NCBI RefSeq assembly: GCF_003945595.2
Contig: NW_024104665.1
Span: 1,393,651-1,457,650 of the forward strand
Source: Pipra filicauda
Taxonomy: Eukaryota; Chordata; Aves; Passeriformes; Pipridae
DNA: 64,000 nucleotides
Reading direction: 5' to 3'
Made by a program: the position numbers and the translations under genes. Below the pieces are notes generated by a model. It searched no databases. It was given only the letters and a program-made list of their open reading frames with translations, and was not told the origin of the DNA. Shown here in pieces: positions 26,318-40,636 of this stretch (position 1 is its first letter; each line of letters opens with the position of its first letter).

Positions 26318-28721
26318 AATATGGAGATGCCACAAAGGAAAAATGTCTTCAAAGTCAATGTAGTTGCTGGATATGTTCTGGCTATGCCCCTGTGCCTCTG
26401 CTCACAGAGGGTCTGATACAGAAACATGAGAAGTGAGGGGCTGGGAGGGGAGTCACAAACTGTTCACAAAGGGGTTATGCAAGGTCTCTCAAAACAGAAA
26501 AAAGAAGTGGACTATGTAAGAGGAAGCCAGGTTGGCTGCAGGTCTAGATTCTGTCAGTCTTGGATATGAATGTTTCTTATGTTCTGGGGTAGAGTTTCTT
26601 TAAGTTTCATAACTTACAACTCATTTTCATCATGTAATCAAGATATTTACTACACTGGCTGCCTGTCTCTTTCCATATTTCAAACCATACTTCATGCTGG
26701 AATACTTTTGGACTTTGGGGTTTTCTGTTTGTCATTTCAGTATTCTCCTGTTAGGAGAAGGTGTGTTTTCTTCTTTTGTCTTTAGTTCTTGTCTAAAATA
26801 TCTAGTGCTCATGTTCTTAAATGCAGCCTCAGATAGAAATTTGTCATGTTCCATCTACAAAAATAAGGACGAAAAAGTAATTAAAAACTGAAATTTAACT
26901 GTAAATGTTTGTACAATCTTCTCTGCAGATGTTCTTACATAGTGGTACACAATACTTTTATGAACAGGACTAAGCTTTACAAACAAATATGAACATAAAT
27001 GTGCCTATTTTACTGACACTAAAGACTACCCATACAGGGATTGAGTTGTACAGCTGAAGTTGTTTGTGTCAATAGTCAGCATCAATCCCGTACTGTGAAG
27101 CTGGAATAATAATAACAATAAAGAAGAAAATTAATGAGCAGTAACGTAATGAGATGAGAAAGGATTTGGAACATGTTAGTACCTGGCCTGATGGAAAGAG
27201 GGCTGTTCAATTTGTAGGTAAATTAGGAATAATGAATCTTTGAGTGTAGACTACAGTAAACGAATAGCCACTAATTGGAAAGTTGCTGCTGCATGTTGAA
27301 TAGGAAGTCGACTGGTGAGCTAATTTAGAAGCATCCCCAGAGGATTTCTACTTAAGGCTCAATGACAGAAAGGAAGAGAGGTGAGGATGAGACTTGTGTT
27401 GAGAGTGAGACAGAACCTTCTTTTTCAGATTCCTTGCAAACGCATCATTAGTCTGAATTGCATGGAGACTACCTTCTTGTTCTGGCCTTAGGAACTCCCC
27501 TGGTCCCAGGGGACAGCATTCTCTATTTACAGAGCAATTTAAAATCTTGTAGCTTCTGTTGAGGGATTGACAGTGAACCAGAGTCTGTATGCTCTGCAAA
27601 TTTGAGCCTGGGAAAGAAAGGCTGCAAAACCAAAGAAATCTCACTCAGTGAATACTTTTGCTACTTCAAGAAGACAAAATGCAACTCCATATCAGGAGCG
27701 GAGAGGAAGACTTGGTAGTGAGAAATGCTGTGCTTCGGGCTGATAAGATTCAGAACATCTCTATATGCAAACAAATACCATCCATACTGTTAAGTGAGAT
27801 TGTATTGGCAGGGATCTGGCAATACTGTGATGTAGTATTCCAACTATTTGATCTATGTCAACAAGTGGGAGTTTGTGTGAATTCATGAGCCTGGCCATAT
27901 AGCTGTCTGCCAGCTACTGTCCCACCTTGTCGCTGGAATGGGACAATGCCCAGGCAGTGGGATGGCAGGACTGAGACTCATCACACACTCACTGATCTCT
28001 CAAGCCAAAGTGTTTCTCAGATGGGTTGTGTCGAGGTTACAGTCTCTGCCTGCCTGACTTGAGACTTGGAGGCAGGCTTATTTGCCTTGTAGTACTGTTC
28101 AGGGTTTTGGGAGGAAGACATGATGCTTCGTTTTGAAGGCTGACGAACAGGAGGGGGAGTGACAGAAGACCTTTTCAGTCTCAATTCCCAGTCCATCCAC
28201 GTTGTAGCCAATCCAGCAAAATGTAGAGCTGAAGGTCTCCCTTTACCCTAATGTGTTTGTGGAGCAGGTAGGTGCAGTCCTCAACTGTTTTGCCAGCAAC
28301 TGGAGGATTTTATTCTACACCAATGCTTTTACTTTTTTAAATACAATTCATGAAATTCGAAAAACTTCCCAGTGGATGTGTGGGTCCAACACAGCAAATA
28401 CCAGACAGACACATAACATTTCCGAGAATAAGGCTAACACGCTACTGTGTTAGGGGGAATGGGGAAAAATGCTTCTGGGAGCATTTCAGAGCTGGGAGCT
28501 CAAAGCCTGGTGGCTAAAGCTAAAACTTAGGCAGTCTATCTGCCTTCCTCCTTCTACTGCAATAAGCCAGTTTCAGCACACATCCTACTTTACTTGCTTA
28601 GACCTTTGTTTCTATCTTAGGGGAAAAACATAGTGTGTGCAGCTATTACTTTTCACCTTTTCTCAAAAAAGACTTTTATGTAAACCCAAAAGCACTCTGA
28701 GGGACTACGGGAAGCTGACCC

Positions 28722-28743
28722 TTTTTTTTTTTTTTTCTTTTTA
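28722..28743. repeat. Poly-T tract
   Basis: A T run broken by a single C, in otherwise unremarkable sequence. Confidence 0.85.
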
Positions 28744-31700
28744 ACAGCAGTGTGCAACAGGCTTTGTGGATTCTAGTCATATACAGAATTAATGTAATGA
28801 TTTTTAATGAGACAATATATCATGATTAAAACACCAGTTGGTGAATGAGAGCAACAAAATTATTAGAGGTTTATATCTTCTGAGTATTGTGAGTTCATAG
28901 CTCATTAATAACCTTGGGTCTTAGGATGCTAATAATAATGCTTCATGTTGCTAGGGAATGGTGCTGCATGACACATGGTAAATGCTGTGTGGAGAGGATA
29001 TGCCTAAGGCATGATGGCAACTTGTTAATCTTTTTATTATTTTATTGAGCACAAGGACTCTGTGATGACCCATAAATTTGGATGCAGTTTGCAGTTTCTG
29101 TTAACATTGGTTGTCCTGATTAAGTGGCTAGTGAAACAGCATTTTACTGCAGCATGGCTATCTTCAATATCGGTTGCTGACGACAGTGCTCCAGATGCAG
29201 TAGCATGCAGTGAGTAGGGTTTTCCAATATTCTGGCAGTTGTCTGCCACTAAATTTCTATATGCCTCAACGAATTGTGTACCTCCTTGCACCTTTGCCTA
29301 CAAAGATGAGGTTCAACAGCAAGGAATTTAGGGCAAAGACCATTTCTTCCTCCCATTTTATACTGCTTACCGCCCAGGATTCCCTTGTTTATCTTGGGCA
29401 AATAATAATTTTCAGGTTTGTGGGTTTGTCTTTTTTTCAGATATATAATCAATATTATTATCAGAAATGCACATTTACACTGCAGTGTAGAATTTCAGAT
29501 TGACTACAATGCCTCATTTAAAAAAAAGAATTTAGACCTTGTAGCACTGCTGTGCCTGTGGCAGATACGGCTGAATTACAGTACTCTCACAGGTGAGGAT
29601 GCTGATGCAATACCTCTGACATAATGCAGTCACAATCCCCCAAAGAGGACAGTCATGATCTCAAACCAACTTGGCCATAGTATTTGGGTGCTGTGGGCCA
29701 TCACAAGTTATGCTTTCACTCCTATAGAGTATTAGCATCTTGATGCACTGCCATCATTCCCCTTTGCTTAGGCCAAAGGGCTCATCTTCAACTCTGTTTT
29801 ATTTATCAAGGACTAAGGTTTCTTGCAACATAGAGGTCAGTTATGCAATATGTGATTTAATTGACTGTCCATCTATTGGTCCCTCACTGATAATGATTTA
29901 AATTTGTTTGTTGATCTCCATAAAATTACAGAAAATTAAATTTCTGTACACTTCTTAAAACTGATCCCTTGACAGAGTAAAAAACTGAGAGATTTGTGCT
30001 TTCAGTGTCAGAAAAAGCAGCAGAATTCAACTGCTGTTTGTGATTTGTTGGGGCTAACCTCTAATCCTGTCTGTCAGACTGTTGGTAGCTGCAGATTATT
30101 TGTATGTTGTCTATTACCTGATTAAAATATTAAAGAGGACCCAAGACAAGTGTTATCTTGAAGGAAAGGTAGGAAAGGTAATGTTTGACAGACCAAGAGT
30201 GACTGCTGTAGAAGAGCAGGCATTAATAGTTCTGCAGCACAGAGAGCAGCTTGTCTTTAGTCTTACCCGTGTCCTTCTGCCCATGATTGTGGAGTGCCCT
30301 CTCAGTTTTAGCTGGAAATTTCCACTCCCAAGTGGTTACTTGATAGAGATTTATTCAAATATGTAACATGGATTTGATTTTGACACAAGAACAACCCTGG
30401 GAAAACAGACCACTGGGCACAGTGAGATCCTAAGACAGGTAATCACCACCCATACAACTGTGTGTTGAAACAAATCCTTTCTTACAGTTTGAAGATCAAA
30501 GCCTTGTTGTTCACAGATTTCTGTCTCCCACAGATGGTACCTAACTTTTGCATTCTGCCTGTTCAAAACTGAGGCAGGCACTGAGCTCATTTCCTCTCCT
30601 AACTCTCTATGTTTTTCAAGCAAGATAAATTCCCAAGGTCCCAAGATTACTTGGGCAAAGTAATTGTTATGGCCACCGTGCTGTAACCCTGCCAAGTGAT
30701 GAATGCTCACTGTTCCCTTTGCAAAGCTGAACTGCAAGTGTTCAGTGCTCGAATAGGGGACATAGTCCTTCACTAGGACAAATGACTAAGAGTTGGTTAG
30801 AGGTGTTGACAGGGTTCATAGTAAAATAAAATATTGCAGATTGTTAGCAAAGCTCCTATTACAACCGTGAGAATATATGAATGAAAGAAAGCCAAGGAGA
30901 ATATTCTATCTCACTAGTCTTTCTTTTTCCTCTTTCATACATACCCATATAAAACAGACTTTGATTTCTGTCCATTTTTAATGCCTCATATTGTCTTTGG
31001 GTGCTCAGAAATCTTTTTTTCTGAAGATGTGTTTCTTTCAAAGTAATGGTCAGTCTTGGCATACTTTTAGGTTGCATTAATATTGAGTACTCATCAAATT
31101 CAAATGAAGATATTTTGAAGATATGATTATCTGAAGTTTTCCACAGTTTTAGGATGGAGAAGGACAGTTCTTTGTCAAGGAGAAGAAAAACATATTTACA
31201 TGAAATATTGCAACATCTAAATTCAATAGCCAGGGTTAAACAGCTATTAACAGAGGTTGTTGAATCAGAAATTATTTTCAAATCATTCTAGCTAGAAGAA
31301 GCAGTATAGTCACTTTAATTAATAATTAAGTCTTAAGCACTAGACAGAAAATACTGCTTTATGTTGTGTTATTAAACTCTTGAGTGTACTGCAGCATCAA
31401 AATTCCACTAAATAGTAGAAATCAAATCACTTTCAAGTGTTCATCCCCAGACCTCTTCATCTTGATGTCTATAGTCTTAGCATATGCTCATCTGAGAAAC
31501 ACTTGTAAACAAATAACCCTCTTCACTGAAATGTCTGGCTGCTCTTGTTGCCTTCTGAGAGAAACAAGCTTCTGCTCATGCAAAACTCTCAATGGTCTGT
31601 AATGAAAGGTCTGCCTTCTGCTGTCCAATCTTAGACCAGTATCTCCATTTTAAATGTAATTAGCCCTAATAGAACAGTAAGAAGTAAAATTATTTGGATG

Positions 31701-32270
31701 ATGACTTTGCAAAGTAGTTTGGACATTCTAGGGAAACATTGCAGAGGAATTCAGCATTATAATTTATATAATTTCTGTTCTTTGGATGCTATTTTCAATT
31801 GTGCCTTTATGAAGCAGTGTGGGTTTCAGGTCATGTATACTAGTCTAGTTTTATTAAAATCTGTAATAGTTCACTGTAAAACCACATTTCATTTTTTCTT
31901 CCAGTCTCCATTATGCTAAATTAGCCTTAAAATTAATCTCTGTCCTGATTTCCTATTTTCTTCTGCTTTGTATGCTCTATTCTGGTGCATGCACTCTAGT
32001 AATTTAGCCCTGTGAAGGGTAAATATGCTTGTTAGAACACCACCAAGCCACTTACACTAGAAGCCAGATGAATTTTATTCTGTTTGCTTACAAACCTTCT
32101 GTTAAGGGAGTCAGCTTCTCTGGAACCTAAATGATACTCTACCTTCACCTAAATTCAGTGAATAGTTTCTTCTGCGCAAGGAGGAAGAAACCAGTAAGGA
32201 ATACTGCATGTGTTTCTGTGCAATGACTTTATCCTAGAAATTCTAGTGTGGGTCTGAGTTTTCTTCTGTG

Positions 32271-32405
32271 TTTCTTTTTTTAGTTTGTTTTTTGTTTTGT
32301 TTTTTTTTTTGTTTGTTTGATTGGTCAGTTGTTTTTTTTGTTGTTGTTGTTGGTTTTGGTTTTGGTTTTTGGGGTTTTTTTGTGGTTTTTTTTTTTTTTT
32401 TTTTG
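32271..32405. repeat. T/G-rich low-complexity tract
   Basis: About 135 bp almost wholly of T and G on the plus strand: poly-T runs, TTTG units, a run of GTT triplets (32339-32352), then GGTTTT units and another long T run ending at 32404. The open frame through it is compositional, encoding mostly Leu, Val and Phe, and is not a gene. One end is followed by GGCAGGGGGCAGG. Confidence 0.9.
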
Positions 32406-35400
32406 GCAGGGGGCAGGTGAGGTGTTATTTAAAGGTTCAGAAATAGTATGTACTTTTTTTTTTAAAGTTGACAATTTCTCAAGGTTAGATCAGTACATTT
32501 TGTTTAAAATTAAATGGACTGCTTTAAGATCAACTTGAAATAGAAATGCCCCAATATTTTCTGACCCCTACTTGGCCACTGAATTAGAATGTCATTATCC
32601 TTAATTTACCTTGAGCAGATATAACAGGTGCAGCAAATAAAATGAGTGAGAATCAGGCCTTTCTGGTTTTTTTTCCCAAATCCTCTTTTGCAAGCCATGA
32701 AATAGATTTCAAGCCTTTTATTACAGTATTGAAATTAATAGCTCATAGCTCATTTAAAAAAAATGCTATTAATTAAGGATTACTAGAGTAAATCACATTA
32801 GATTTGTAATCAAAATGATAGAAACAGCTAGAAATAAAGGACCACTTTGCATTTGTCTATTCTAAAAATGGAGCTGTTGCAACTAATACTAGAGCTTGTT
32901 CTAAATTCTACAAAAGTAAAATCTATAGTGACAAGACGATGCTCCATGGCCATTCAAGCTGCCAGATCCAATGGTCTCTTTTGGCTCACAGAACTCGGCT
33001 GCTCACCACAAACACAATTGTGAAGTTGCTTGTAATTTTTAGTGCCATCACTATTTAAAAATGCTGTTGTATCTTGCAACAGATAACTGACCTTGTATGA
33101 GATGAAGGTGGTTTCGGAGTAAATCTAAGCAATTTAATACATTTCAGATTTATTCCAGTGTGTCTGATCATAAATTGTTTTTTGTTGCTAAGAAAGTTAT
33201 AGCAAATTCACAGGTTTTTTTATGTTGGATTCTGCAACCCTCTTTCTTATATCACTCAGGTGAAACTCCAGCCAAGATTCACATGGAATGTAATATTTGG
33301 CTTCAGTGACAGAGTTGGGTGTATTTTAATGAGTGGTATCAGTAAATCAAAAAGACATATCAAAATCAAAAACTGTAAATGGTATTATATACAAAATATA
33401 ACGTTAAAGTTTCAAGGATCTTTGTATCTATAGAAATACATTATGAAATAACCATGAAGAACTTTCAATTTTTAGTGTATCAGACTAGTTCTTGATCCTT
33501 CTGCACTCTTAAGCAATTATAGATTTTTCATGTCACTCTTGTACTCTTTATTTTTATTCTAACAAGGAAAATCAAGTCTGAAAAATAAAAAAAAATAGAA
33601 CAAGGTGGTAGTACCAGATTCAGGTAAAGCATGTTTTTCCTTGTAGGGAGGGTCAAATCAGCATTTTGGGTCTATAAACTATTTCATACTTCGTGAAAAA
33701 TCCTGTAACTCTTTTTAAATTAAAAAAAAAATACTTCTGATCATTATAACAGTGTTTGGTTAGTGGTAGACTGTGAGTCTACAATATGTACACAGTGCTT
33801 TTATTAAATACTCTGGTCTCATCACAGGAAACAAGGGGAGACCTAAAACCCTGCCATGTTATCTTGCAGCCTCTAGGCTATATTGCCTCTGCAGATGGGA
33901 CAATTGAACTATATTTGTTTCACCAGGCTGGTGTGATAACAGATTTACGTGGGACAGCTTGGATGGTAAAAGGACAATTTTATTGTAACTGCTCTATAGT
34001 TTGGTCTGTACGCTGCATCCTGTTAACATTTTTGTCCAAAAAGAGCATCACAACGGGTCACATATACTGGTATAAATTCACAGTTAGCACTTCCACTGGC
34101 ATCTTACACAAATCCTATGTCTGCAGCTGCAGAGATGTGGCTTATTACAAACAGCTTCATAGGAAAGAAATTGCTCTCTGCTACTTGATCTTTCTGACCG
34201 GGAGAGATGAAATGTGAAAGAAACGTTGAGAGGGGAAAAATCTGTAGGGATTTCCTGTCAAAATCTGTAAAAATGGACAGAATCTCTGCTGGGTATTTTG
34301 TTTTTGTGATTTGGTGTGGTTTGTGTTTTTTTCTGTTGCTCTTCACTGTAACCTTGAATGTTTGTGTAACAAATCATTGTAACAGAAACATAAAGGACTT
34401 TTTTCTTTGACTTGCACCATTTCCACTTTGGTCTGGATTTTGCCAGTAGGAATTAAACTTGGTCAGGTTGCTATGCAACCTATATGTTCTGCTGATAAAA
34501 TGGTGAAGACTATGGAAAGACAACTTAAAATGAGTTTATTCCTTGCTAGAAACAAGATTTGTTCTGATTCATCCCCAGGAGAGAGGCTCTATACAATATA
34601 GGGCAACCTGGAAAGGCTCTTCTAGTTCTGGTCTAACACTAGCAAAGCTTACTCTAGAAATGATAGCCTGTAGAATCTTTGCAATTTTTCCACACAAAAA
34701 TGCATGAATAGAAAAACACTTGTTTGAAACCATTCACAGGCAGACTTGGAGACTCCAAGCACTTGCAGCTCTAGGATGGCAGTCATACATCTCCTCACAG
34801 TATAAAACTGAAACAATCATTTAATGAGAAAAACAGGTTGCAGTGCCTTTTTAGTCCATTTTCCCCTAATGTGTGTTGAAATCCAAAAGTTGACAGTGCA
34901 GTAATAGTCAAACTCCGAGTTGTCTAGAGTGGATTTCAACGCGTTAGACAAAAAAATGTGCTTTTTTTAAAAACTTTGCCTTGTGAAGACAGGTTTTGCA
35001 GGATTTTGCATAACTTTAATTTCTTCAAGCCAGGCATGCAACCCAGGCAAAACATTTGTTAAGGTGCTAGATTCCATTTGCTTATTTATTGCCGCTTCTG
35101 GAAATATATTTTTCCTGAACTGCAACTCGAAACCGGAATTATACCTGTAAGCACTATGTATGCATATCTGCGTGTTAATCCTGAGAAATAAAGCACATAA
35201 TTGCTCATTCATGCACTGAGTTCAGCAACTTTCAGGTTCAGTTATCAGGATCAGAACTGTTCATACAAGATATGATATTATATCTGTGTCCAGGAAATGC
35301 TTAGCAGAAATACCTAATAAAAGCAATGACAGTTAAAAGAGCAGTTTGGGCTTGATTGAGCACTTGAAGACTCTCATGCAGACAGTTAAAATTTAAAGAG

Positions 35401-38400
35401 ATTAAAGGATAAACACAGGTCGGTGATCCTGATTAAATGTATGTATCACATGGTCATTTGAATTTACAGTATGTAAAAAGTAAAGGGCATATATGACTGT
35501 TCACACATAAGAGACTGACATCTAGCTGGTGAAAGTTGCTGCATTTTGGGAGCATGGAACCCAAAGCTTAAGAGTTGAAATATATGGAATAACCATCTGA
35601 CACATGGTCACAAAGGGTGTTCGTAGTAGACCTGCTGGCATTTGATGGTGTTTTTCACAGGTGATGTCTTCATGTGGTCTGGATGGCTTTGTTTCCAGAG
35701 GCAGCAAGTATCACTTTCCCTTTTCATGGGTCGTACCTAAGTGCCAGCCGTGGCAAATGGGCCTGCTGTTGACCAGCCAGATTATTCATGAAGGTCTCCC
35801 CTTCCTTAGGTCTGTCAGGCAGGTAAGATACTACAGTTTTGCAGAAAACTGCAGAGTCTAGCTGTTTGGTTGCATCCACAAAGAAAGGAATGGGTGCCAT
35901 GGAAACAAGTTGGTTACTCTATGGCCACCCAACCTCCCTTGTTCTAGAAGCAAGAAAAATCCTACTGTGCATGATTACTCATTGCTTCCCACTCCCAGGA
36001 AAAGTGGCAGGAAAAGCATAGGCATTGACATCTCCTGGGAAGGAGGAGCAGCAAACCAAGAAGAGATGATTTTAGTTCATACAGCTACTGACAGATTTTT
36101 CTGTTTTCACTGTTTGGTTTATCCAATATAATTTTAATAAAGAATATGGAATTTGAGTTTGTAATCCAGAAATCCACACCATGTAGTTTTTAATTGCAAG
36201 CTGTTGGTCAGTGCAATTAAAAATATGCTACACACAGATGATAAATTTCCTGGAGGGCACGCATCTTTTGGAATTATTCAAGCATTTTAATACTGTCACA
36301 CTTGGATATTGTATTATGTTTACATTTTCTACATGTCATGGTACAGAGATCAAAGACACAGCTCCTCTGCAGGCAGACTTGACAGGCATTATCCACGAGG
36401 TTTTGCGTAGCTGGGAACATGTCTAAACAAAAGCTCAGCCCTTTGTCTAGAGAGCCTTTCTTCAGTGGCCACGGAAAGCTGTTACAGAGCTTTAGAAAGG
36501 GCTCCAGGTGAACTTCTGAGAAACCTGCAAGTCTCTGAGATTGCCAGAAATCATTCTTTCAGTTTGTTTTGAAAGTGTGCTTCTCTGAAAAGACAGTGTA
36601 AGAGGGGCACAGTGCTACAAGCTGTTTGGTTTCTCTGCATCTGGGTGAACCTTAAATGGACTCCAGCCTGCTTGACTGCAACGTAGGGTTTTGCTGCTGC
36701 TCCTGTTGTTTTGTGAGAGCCTAAAATCTTGCCTCCTGTTAATTCTGCAGGGTTATGCTGCTAACGACGAGTATGATGAAGTGTGTTTTTTGTTTTGCAT
36801 ATGAGCAGAGTTGCTTAATCAGTTCCAATTAGAAGGAACTGATAATAAATATTCCTTAAGCCTATGCAAGAATAAGCTTTAATAAGTAGTACTTGATCTT
36901 TATGTCAGAAAAGCTGCATTTCATTAGTCTTGCTTTCTTGGCTACAAGTCAGAATCAAATTGGTGGAACTGACACTTATGACCTCTCCACTCCAACAAAT
37001 GTGTTCTCCTTGCTTCCTTCCAAAGAAGTGCTGTTACACTTTTATTTTAAAGGAAGGCACAATTTGCATTTATGCAGTGTTGTGGATTAGACAATGTTCA
37101 ATCTTCTCTTGTAAGTAGGTAAGCAACTAAAGATTACACAGATGATCCCCCTGTGACAAGAACCATTCAAAATAGTAAGGATGGCTTCATGTAGCTGGGA
37201 GAACATCTGGTTTACAGTGGCAGGTCATACTGACCTTTGCTATGGATGCTGTCAGCTGTCTCTATGCCCCAAGTGAAAGTTTTGTAATAGACACACATTA
37301 TAATTAATGCCTAAATTTCTCATTTTGGGTGTTAAAAATTAGGTCTGTAATGAAATCAGAAAGGTTTCCAAGATGTTTGAGGTTTCACTACACCATAAGC
37401 AGGTAAAGCACTCGATAGCAAAATTAGTGTGTGTGACTGAATCGTAAGGAAGACATAAGAATGGGTACAATAAACATTCGAGGTAGCCCGGCTTAAGTGT
37501 AAGAATGCTGCAGGAAAGAGGTATTTCCTATATTTCTTTGAAATACAGTCTGGTGCTTGTAAGCAGCAAGCCATTTGATGCCCCTATGTTTGCACACCTG
37601 TAGAAAAGCTGCTTCAAAGACTTCTCACTGTAGTAAGGGTTTTACTGGGTTGACAGGATCATGTACTTGACAAAGGAGACTTCCAGGGCTTTTTCCAGCT
37701 TGCAGAGAAAAAATACATGTGACAAATATATGCCTTCTGTTATGAATATTTCAGAAGTTCTCTTGAAGCAGTTAGAAACTATTTCACTCCTTTTGTGGCA
37801 CAGAATATTTAAGAAATGCTGTAAGAAAAAAGGAAGTAAACTAGAAAATTTTTCATGGTCTTCAGAATAAAAATGTGGGAGTGAGGAAGGGGGAAAAGCG
37901 ACAGTGGTATGCAGCTGATGTGAAGTGAGGAAAAGTACTTATGCCTCTCTCCCACCTCCCTGATTTTGCAGCACTGGATCCACTAGGCAAAATAATTTAG
38001 AAAAAATGTTTTGCCATGGAGTATCATGTCTCTTTGGAGCCAGAAGATGATGACTGACTTCTCGTAGCCCAGATATGGGCTGCCTGCAACAGACTGGGGG
38101 GATATGTGTGAGGAAACAGACCCTTAAATTCCACTTTCTTGTATTTTAAGATAATTAATGTACAAAAAAATGGTTCCTTCTAGTGCCATATCCAAAAGCA
38201 GTCTGGAATCACATGAGAAGCACCAGGAGATACAATCTGGTGTTAGTGAGATGCCAAACTGATGCTTGACAGTATACATCCTATTTCCTGATCCACAGGA
38301 ATGCTTGCACTCCCCTTCACAGCAAATATGCTTCTGTATTTTAGCAATCTGGGCATCACTTGCAGTGCAACTAGCTGGAATTGTTTCAAATTAATAATCT

Positions 38401-40319
38401 CTTATAAATATGAAGATGCAATTAGTACTGAATATATAAAATGCTTAAAAGGTTGTTTATCATGCCTATTGCTTAAAATTAATCCTTAGATTACAGGCGA
38501 GTTCTTCCCACTGTCCATTTTAAAACACATTAGGCTTTGGTATTATTAGCACTGTGCTCTAACCAACTGAGTACTATGTACATATGTGCAAGGAAACAGT
38601 TCTTAAAAACTCATTTTGGATTTTTTAGGTCTGTAAGATTTGATCCAAAATTTCTAGCTCTCTTGCTTTTATTCCTTACAGCACCTTTTAATTTGAAAGC
38701 TTTACTTTAAGGCAAGTTCAGTCAGTTAATGTCCTTGTATTGAAATAATCAGTCCATTGACAGTTTAAAATGTTAAGGCAAAAGCCTGTTGAGACTGTAT
38801 GGTCATCCTGGAATACTGTGGAGCAATCCTCTACTTAACATACTTTTATTTTTAAAGCAGCTGAAAGACATGTGCATACTACCTCAAAGGCATTTATTCT
38901 ACTGCTCCCACATAAAAAGTAGCAGGAAGGAATCTTATTTAAAAAACATTACAAAGATATAACTATTGAATCCAGATTGCCAGAGAAATCATTTAAGAAG
39001 GAAAACCACTGTCTCTGAACAATAAGATAATGCCATTGGGGATGGATGATTATCCATGAGATAATTTTATTCCAGAGTACCGTAAATCTCAGCCGCTTTC
39101 CCTTCCACACCCAGCACCTTGGGGCATGAGAGCTTATTATAATTTATTCTCTACTGTACCTTCAAGCAAAAAAACTAGTACTAGAGTATAAGCTATCATT
39201 TAAAAATGCATCTGTTTTTTTTCTTCCTCAGTTCTCGCTGCTGGTAGGTTGCATATTTTCTAAGACAAAACTGAGACGGTCTTGAAAAACAAGCAGAACA
39301 TAACACACATGATAAAGTCGTAGTACTCATCAGGTTCTTTCTTCTGGGGATGACATACTAAAGTAGCCTTCTTGATTATGCAATTCACCCCTAGTTCTCC
39401 TTATTTAAGACTTTATTTCACATCAGGTGGGGGTCAGACTACTTCTTTTAAAGGTAAGGGTGTTATTGACGGTTTAAGATGATGATTAGGTCTCTATCAC
39501 AAATAATAATTCAAAACACTAAAACCCTCTCGAATCCTCACAGAAGTCTGGCATCAGAAATATTTTAAAACAGATAGTTAACTGAGATTTTTTTTTCTAG
39601 GAAGAAAAAGCATATACCGTGTTGTAATTTTTTTATGATGATCTCAAAACTAATTGAGAAAAAAGGGGCAAGATTTTGCTGCCACAGCCTAACCTCCTGG
39701 TTATAGCTTGCAAGCTTTCCTGTTTTTCAGAACACTTTGCTGTCAGAATACAGAAATGCAGTCTCCTCTTTCAGGACTGGAGCTGTATCACTGGCTGCAG
39801 ACAATCCTCTTTGTTCTTTAACCCCCAACTGAACCACAGATGTGAATCTGAGCAGCTGAAGCAGCACCCTCAACCTTCAAAGGGGTCAGCTTTTGTGAGA
39901 AGGGCAAAGTGAAAGCAGTTTTTCAAACTCCAAATGCTGGAGAGAAAAAAAAAAGGCGATGGATTAGGTAGTCTCTGTTTATTTGCAAAATCTGATGGTA
40001 GTGCCTCTTCCCTTTAGCACAAATGATTTTACCAGCTGACAAAGAGCTGGAAAAAGCTAGGCCCAGGGCAATAGGAAGACAATTCTGATATCCATAGCTT
40101 CAGCCATGACCTCTATAGCAATACATGAACTCAATCTCCTAGTTGATTTCCCTGTAGGCAAGTTGGACCTGAGTGATAAGTCGCTCCTTCTTTCCACAAG
40201 TACTTGAAGGGTATTCCCACTGGCTAATGAGCTACGGGACAACAGCTTAATTACTTTAACCATATCTGCTTTGGCAGCAAGCAGAAAGTTATCCTCTATA
40301 AACTTTAAAACCAGTTCTT

Positions 40320-40410
40320 TAAAACAAACAAAAAAACCCCCAACAAAACAAACAAACAAACTACCCAAACCCACCCTCTAAAAAAAAAAAACCCAAACCA
40401 ATTCAAAAAA
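40320..40410. repeat. A/C-rich low-complexity tract (CAAA units and poly-A)
   Basis: Repeated AAAC/CAAA units are followed by ACCCAAACCC and an A run at about 40380-40391. Confidence 0.88.
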
Positions 40411-40559
40411 CTAAGAGCATGGAAATACTGAGCAAAACTCATCTTCATGAAAATCTACCAGTCAAGTTTATGTGCAAAGTATCCTTTATTAGAAAATTCT
40501 TGTAGGCAGTGCTTAATAGATGGTAGGTAGGGGAGACAGACAATAACCTGCTGTGCTGT

Positions 40560-40636
40560 TTTCTCTTTCTTATTTTCTTTCTTTCTTTCGGGGTTTTTTG
40601 TTTTGTGAGTGGGGGGGGTTGTTTTTCTTTTTGTAG
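40560..40636. repeat. T-rich tract with TTTC and G runs
   Basis: TTTCTTTCTTTC units, then GGGGTTTTTTG and a run of nine G bases at about 40610-40618, then more T runs. Confidence 0.85.

Larger units (their letters stand above)
18894..32270. other. Gene-poor intergenic sequence with short simple repeats
   Basis: I see no exon or transposon here that I can support. Small features are a TTA/GAT-rich run at 21650-21682, poly-T runs at 25547-25569 and 28722-28743, and a direct plus inverted repeat cluster at 26251-26317. Open frames of 90-140 residues, such as those on the minus strand at 24873-25271, 30351-30773 and 30859-31281, show no recognisable domain. Confidence 0.5.

Noticed and set aside
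30351..31281. Two 140-residue open frames on the minus strand, close together
   Set aside because: They share no domain, have no plausible splice link and resemble nothing known.
32317..32538. A hydrophobic 73-residue frame that looks like membrane segments
   Set aside because: It is produced by the T/G low-complexity tract (TTT, GTT, TTG codons), not by a gene.
33786..34217. A 143-residue open frame on the plus strand downstream of COX7A2L
   Set aside because: I tested it mentally for EML4 WD-repeat or C-terminal features and found none; probably a chance frame.
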